In this document: positions 61,905 through 64,000 of the stretch, in pieces
Numbering within the stretch: the first letter of the stretch is position 1
Layout: each line of letters opens with the position of its first letter
Notes under the pieces: generated by a model
What the model saw: only the letters and a program-made list of their open reading frames with translations
The model's database searches: none
What the model was told of the DNA's origin: nothing
Translations under genes and position numbers: made by a program
Source: Chloracidobacterium sp.
GTDB lineage: Bacteria; Acidobacteriota; Blastocatellia; Pyrinomonadales; Pyrinomonadaceae
Reading direction: 5' to 3'
DNA: 64,000 bases
Assembly (NCBI GenBank): GCA_016712045.1
Contig: JADJRV010000009.1
Span: 1 to 64,000 of the forward strand

Positions 61905-64000
61905 TTATTTACACTTAGAATAGCCGCAATCGCGGCACGATTCACAGCCGGAGGCAAATTCGAGCTGGCCGCGGCATTCGGGGCATTCGCCTATCATGCT
62001 CGACATTTTTGTCGTTTCTTCACCGACCATCTTACCCATCGCTCTTTCCGATTCGGGCAGTTTATTCAGACGTCGGTCGATGAGTAAAAGGCACTCGGCG
62101 ACGGCTTGTTCGGGTGAGGTCAACAGGCGCTCGTTAAACCAAACGGCATGCGTTGCCGTGACCTTATCGAGACTACGGGCGACATCTTTGGCATCGAACC
62201 CACCGCGAAGCATCTTAGACGCGAGTAAGCCGACACACGCGCTGATAGGCCCGGCGACGAAAACTTCCAATATCCGCTCGCCGTCGTGATTGACAGTCAC
62301 ATAAAGATTGTTGCCCTCAAAAGGAATACGCCAAGTCGAGCCTTGTAGCTCTCGCGGACGCTCTACTCGGAGAGTTGAGGAGTAGGGGAGTTGAGGATTA
62401 GATGAGTCGGTAAGGCGAGATCCTGTCTCCTTCACTCCTTCACTCCTCTCCTCCTCTACTTTCTTCATGCTGTTCAGAACATGCCCCTCGCGGCTGCCGT
62501 CGCGGTAATAGCTGACGGCTTTGCAGCCGAGTTTGCGGGCGAGGTGATAAAGTTCATCGACCGATTCGACAGTGTCGTCGGTCGCACCGTTACAGGTTTT
62601 TGAGATCGCGTTATCGACGTGCTTTTGTGCGGCGGCTAGCACCTTGACGTGTTCGAGCGATTTGATATCCATCGCTGAGATAAAGTGCGGCGGCAACTCG
62701 GATTCGTGTTCGACGACATACTCGGCGGCGGCTTTGATCGACTCTTCGTCAGTTTGATCGACGGCAATTCCTAAAGCCTCGGCGGCAGGTGTATGGACGT
62801 AGGTTCGCGTTCCGAGCGTGTCTTGACGGACATACGCCCACGAGAAATTTGGCTCAATGCCCGACGAAGTCTCAGCCACCAGCGAGATCGTGCCGGTTGG
62901 TGCGATAGTCGTCACCTCGTAATTTCGCGGCGTCAATGGTATGTCACGCGGGATGCCGATGTCCTCGTAGATGAATTTTGCGTACGCATCACGATTGGCT
63001 TCGAATTCGGGAAATACACCTTTCTCTTTACCTAATCGGAGCGATGCGAGCCACGATTCGCGGCGGACAAAGCTCATTACTTTTTCCATCAATTCGAGCG
63101 ATTCGTCGCTGCCGTAGGTCACTCCGAGCTTTAGACAGAGGTCGGCAAAGCCCATAATACCGAGGCCGACGGGACGTGTGCGTTTGACGACATCATCGAT
63201 CTCAGGCAGCGGGAAATAGCCCGCATCGACAACATTGTCGAGAAATTGTGTGCTGAGTTGTGTCACGGTTGACAGGCGTTCCCAATCGACGATGCCGTCA
63301 CCGTCGGTCGTTTTTGTGAAAAATTTAGCAACATCGATCGAGCCGAGATTGCAGGAATTGTTGAAATGCAACTGCTGCTCTCCGCACGGATTGCATGCGT
63401 AGATCGGGCCCATCGACGCCATCATGTGGTTGTGGCGATTGACCTCGTCGATAAAGATGATGCCCGGCTCGGCGTATTTATGAGCCGAGGCGATGATGCG
63501 GTTCCAGATGTCTGGTGCAAAGACCATTCCCGGCATTGGCGGCTCTTCAATAGTGCAATCTGAAATATCGGCGGTCTCAAACGCTAGTTTGTCGGCAAAT
63601 GTCGCGGTCGTGCCGTCGGGGCGGCGATAGACGACGTAATCTTTGCCGGTCGCGGCGTCAAAAACGGCCTGCGTCCACGGTTCGCCCTTAAACTCGGTCT
63701 GAAACCACGTGCCGCTATCGACGGCGTCCATAAACAGGTCGCTGACGGTCACAGAAATATTAAAATTCGTCAGGCTCGTCTGATCGTTTTTGGCGTGGAT
63801 AAAACGCAAAATATCAGGGTGCGTTACCGCCAAAATGCCCATGTTCGCACCGCGCCGAACGCCGCCTTGTTTCACAACCTCGGTCGTCTGGTTGACGATA
63901 TTCATGAACGAAACCGGCCCCGAAGCGACGCCGCGAGTCGAATTGACCATCGAGCCGGCGGGCCGCAAAAATTCATAGGTCATACCAGTGCCGCCGCCGG
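61905..64000 (-). CDS. nrdJ: B12-dependent ribonucleotide reductase, C-terminal part (runs off the window)
   Basis: Class II reductase making deoxynucleotides with adenosylcobalamin. The visible part starts in frame at the window end (TYEFLRPAGSMVNSTRGVAS) and includes NACNPCGEQQL-like YACNPCGEQQLHFNNSCNLG with the catalytic cysteine region and APTGTISLVAETSSGIEPNF. The C-terminus (GECPECRGQLEFASGC, CRDCGYSKCK) binds zinc. Between SREGHVLNSM and ERPRELQGSTWRIPFEGN lies a linker encoded by a GAGTGAAGGAGT-type repeat (about 62350-62465), in frame. The start codon is outside the window. Confidence 0.93.
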   Translation of the reverse strand, partial: GGGTGMTYEFLRPAGSMVNSTRGVASGPVSFMNIVNQTTEVVKQGGVRRGANMGILAVTHPDILRFIHAKNDQTSLTNFNISVTVSDLFMDAVDSGTWFQTEFKGEPWTQAVFDAATGKDYVVYRRPDGTTATFADKLAFETADISDCTIEEPPMPGMVFAPDIWNRIIASAHKYAEPGIIFIDEVNRHNHMMASMGPIYACNPCGEQQLHFNNSCNLGSIDVAKFFTKTTDGDGIVDWERLSTVTQLSTQFLDNVVDAGYFPLPEIDDVVKRTRPVGLGIMGFADLCLKLGVTYGSDESLELMEKVMSFVRRESWLASLRLGKEKGVFPEFEANRDAYAKFIYEDIGIPRDIPLTPRNYEVTTIAPTGTISLVAETSSGIEPNFSWAYVRQDTLGTRTYVHTPAAEALGIAVDQTDEESIKAAAEYVVEHESELPPHFISAMDIKSLEHVKVLAAAQKHVDNAISKTCNGATDDTVESVDELYHLARKLGCKAVSYYRDGSREGHVLNSMKKVEEERSEGVKETGSRLTDSSNPQLPYSSTLRVERPRELQGSTWRIPFEGNNLYVTVNHDGERILEVFVAGPISACVGLLASKMLRGGFDAKDVARSLDKVTATHAVWFNERLLTSPEQAVAECLLLIDRRLNKLPESERAMGKMVGEETTKMSSMIGECPECRGQLEFASGCESCRDCGYSKCK
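62350..62465. repeat. GAGTTGAGGAG-type purine/pyrimidine repeat inside nrdJ
   Basis: CGGAGAGTTGAGGAGTAGGG at the left and CTTCACTCCTTCACTCCTCT at the right are roughly complementary and form an imperfect inverted repeat. It encodes the linker (EEERSEGVKETGSRLTDSSN then PQLPYSSTLR) in frame, keeping the flanking domains intact. Confidence 0.75.

Noticed and set aside
1..64000. CRISPR array
   Set aside because: Repeats are dispersed palindromes with irregular spacing; no cas genes or regular spacer pattern are seen.
1..64000. tRNA or rRNA genes
   Set aside because: The gaps between genes are short and I could not find a cloverleaf-like or rRNA-like stretch in them by reading.

Overview
The window looks like chromosomal DNA of an Acidobacteriota member, most likely a Blastocatellia/Pyrinomonadaceae-type organism. 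This is inferred from the gene repertoire, not from a search: an Oar-like TonB-dependent receptor, secreted proteins ending in carboxypeptidase-regulatory-like domains, a DUF4388-DnaJ-TPR protein, an S46 peptidase, a B12-dependent ribonucleotide reductase, DUF512 and DUF1385 proteins, and many palindromic intergenic repeats. GC is moderate by eye. I see no phage, plasmid, rRNA, tRNA or CRISPR features.

Layout. 1-2.2 kb: the end of an Oar-like receptor abutting a secreted TPR protein, with a suspicious junction between them. 2.3-5.7 kb: a minus-strand rpmE-DUF1385-prfA-phosphatase block. 5.8-12.6 kb: small housekeeping and accessory enzymes (DUF1801, methyltransferase, VOC, FAD oxidoreductase, histone-deacetylase-like hydrolase, zinc ribbon, enoyl-CoA hydratase, heme-oxygenase-like). 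12.7-14.2 kb: a broken MFS transporter running into a homopolymer-rich block that is probably a sequence artefact. 14.2-20.5 kb: minus-strand HD hydrolase, two secreted repeat or adhesin-like proteins and the DnaJ protein. 20.6-26.8 kb: GNAT, Rieske oxygenase, ligA, a MntA/HepT toxin-antitoxin pair, glyA and a phospholipase-A2-like protein. 26.9-38.6 kb: ADH, HtrA protease, ALDH, VapBC, RecQ, alanine dehydrogenase, DUF512 and a TonB-like protein. 39-47.3 kb: a minus-strand molybdenum hydroxylase block (XdhC, XdhB, XdhA) with a guanine deaminase, which suggests guanine to xanthine to urate catabolism, followed by glutamine cyclotransferase and a DsbA-like protein. 47.4-64 kb: DNA glycosylase, P450, aminotransferase, DUF433/DUF5615 pair, S46 peptidase, Mpl, PBP4-type peptidase, a broken secreted protein, a NapH-like ferredoxin with TPRs, and NrdJ running off the window end.

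Two things dominate. First, many conserved genes, including the essential prfA and ligA, are split by single-base frameshifts, several of them in homopolymers. With two abrupt gene junctions and the homopolymer block, this points to sequencing or assembly error rather than pseudogenisation. Second, there is a family of short palindromic elements. Each arm is a small hairpin around a conserved GCGTnAGY-like core with stems that differ between copies but stay complementary. Copies lie between genes, supply stop codons to genes, and sit in frame inside coding sequences (DUF512 protein, XdhA, XdhC). They resemble in concept the protein-coding palindromic elements of Rickettsia and are the most interesting signal here.
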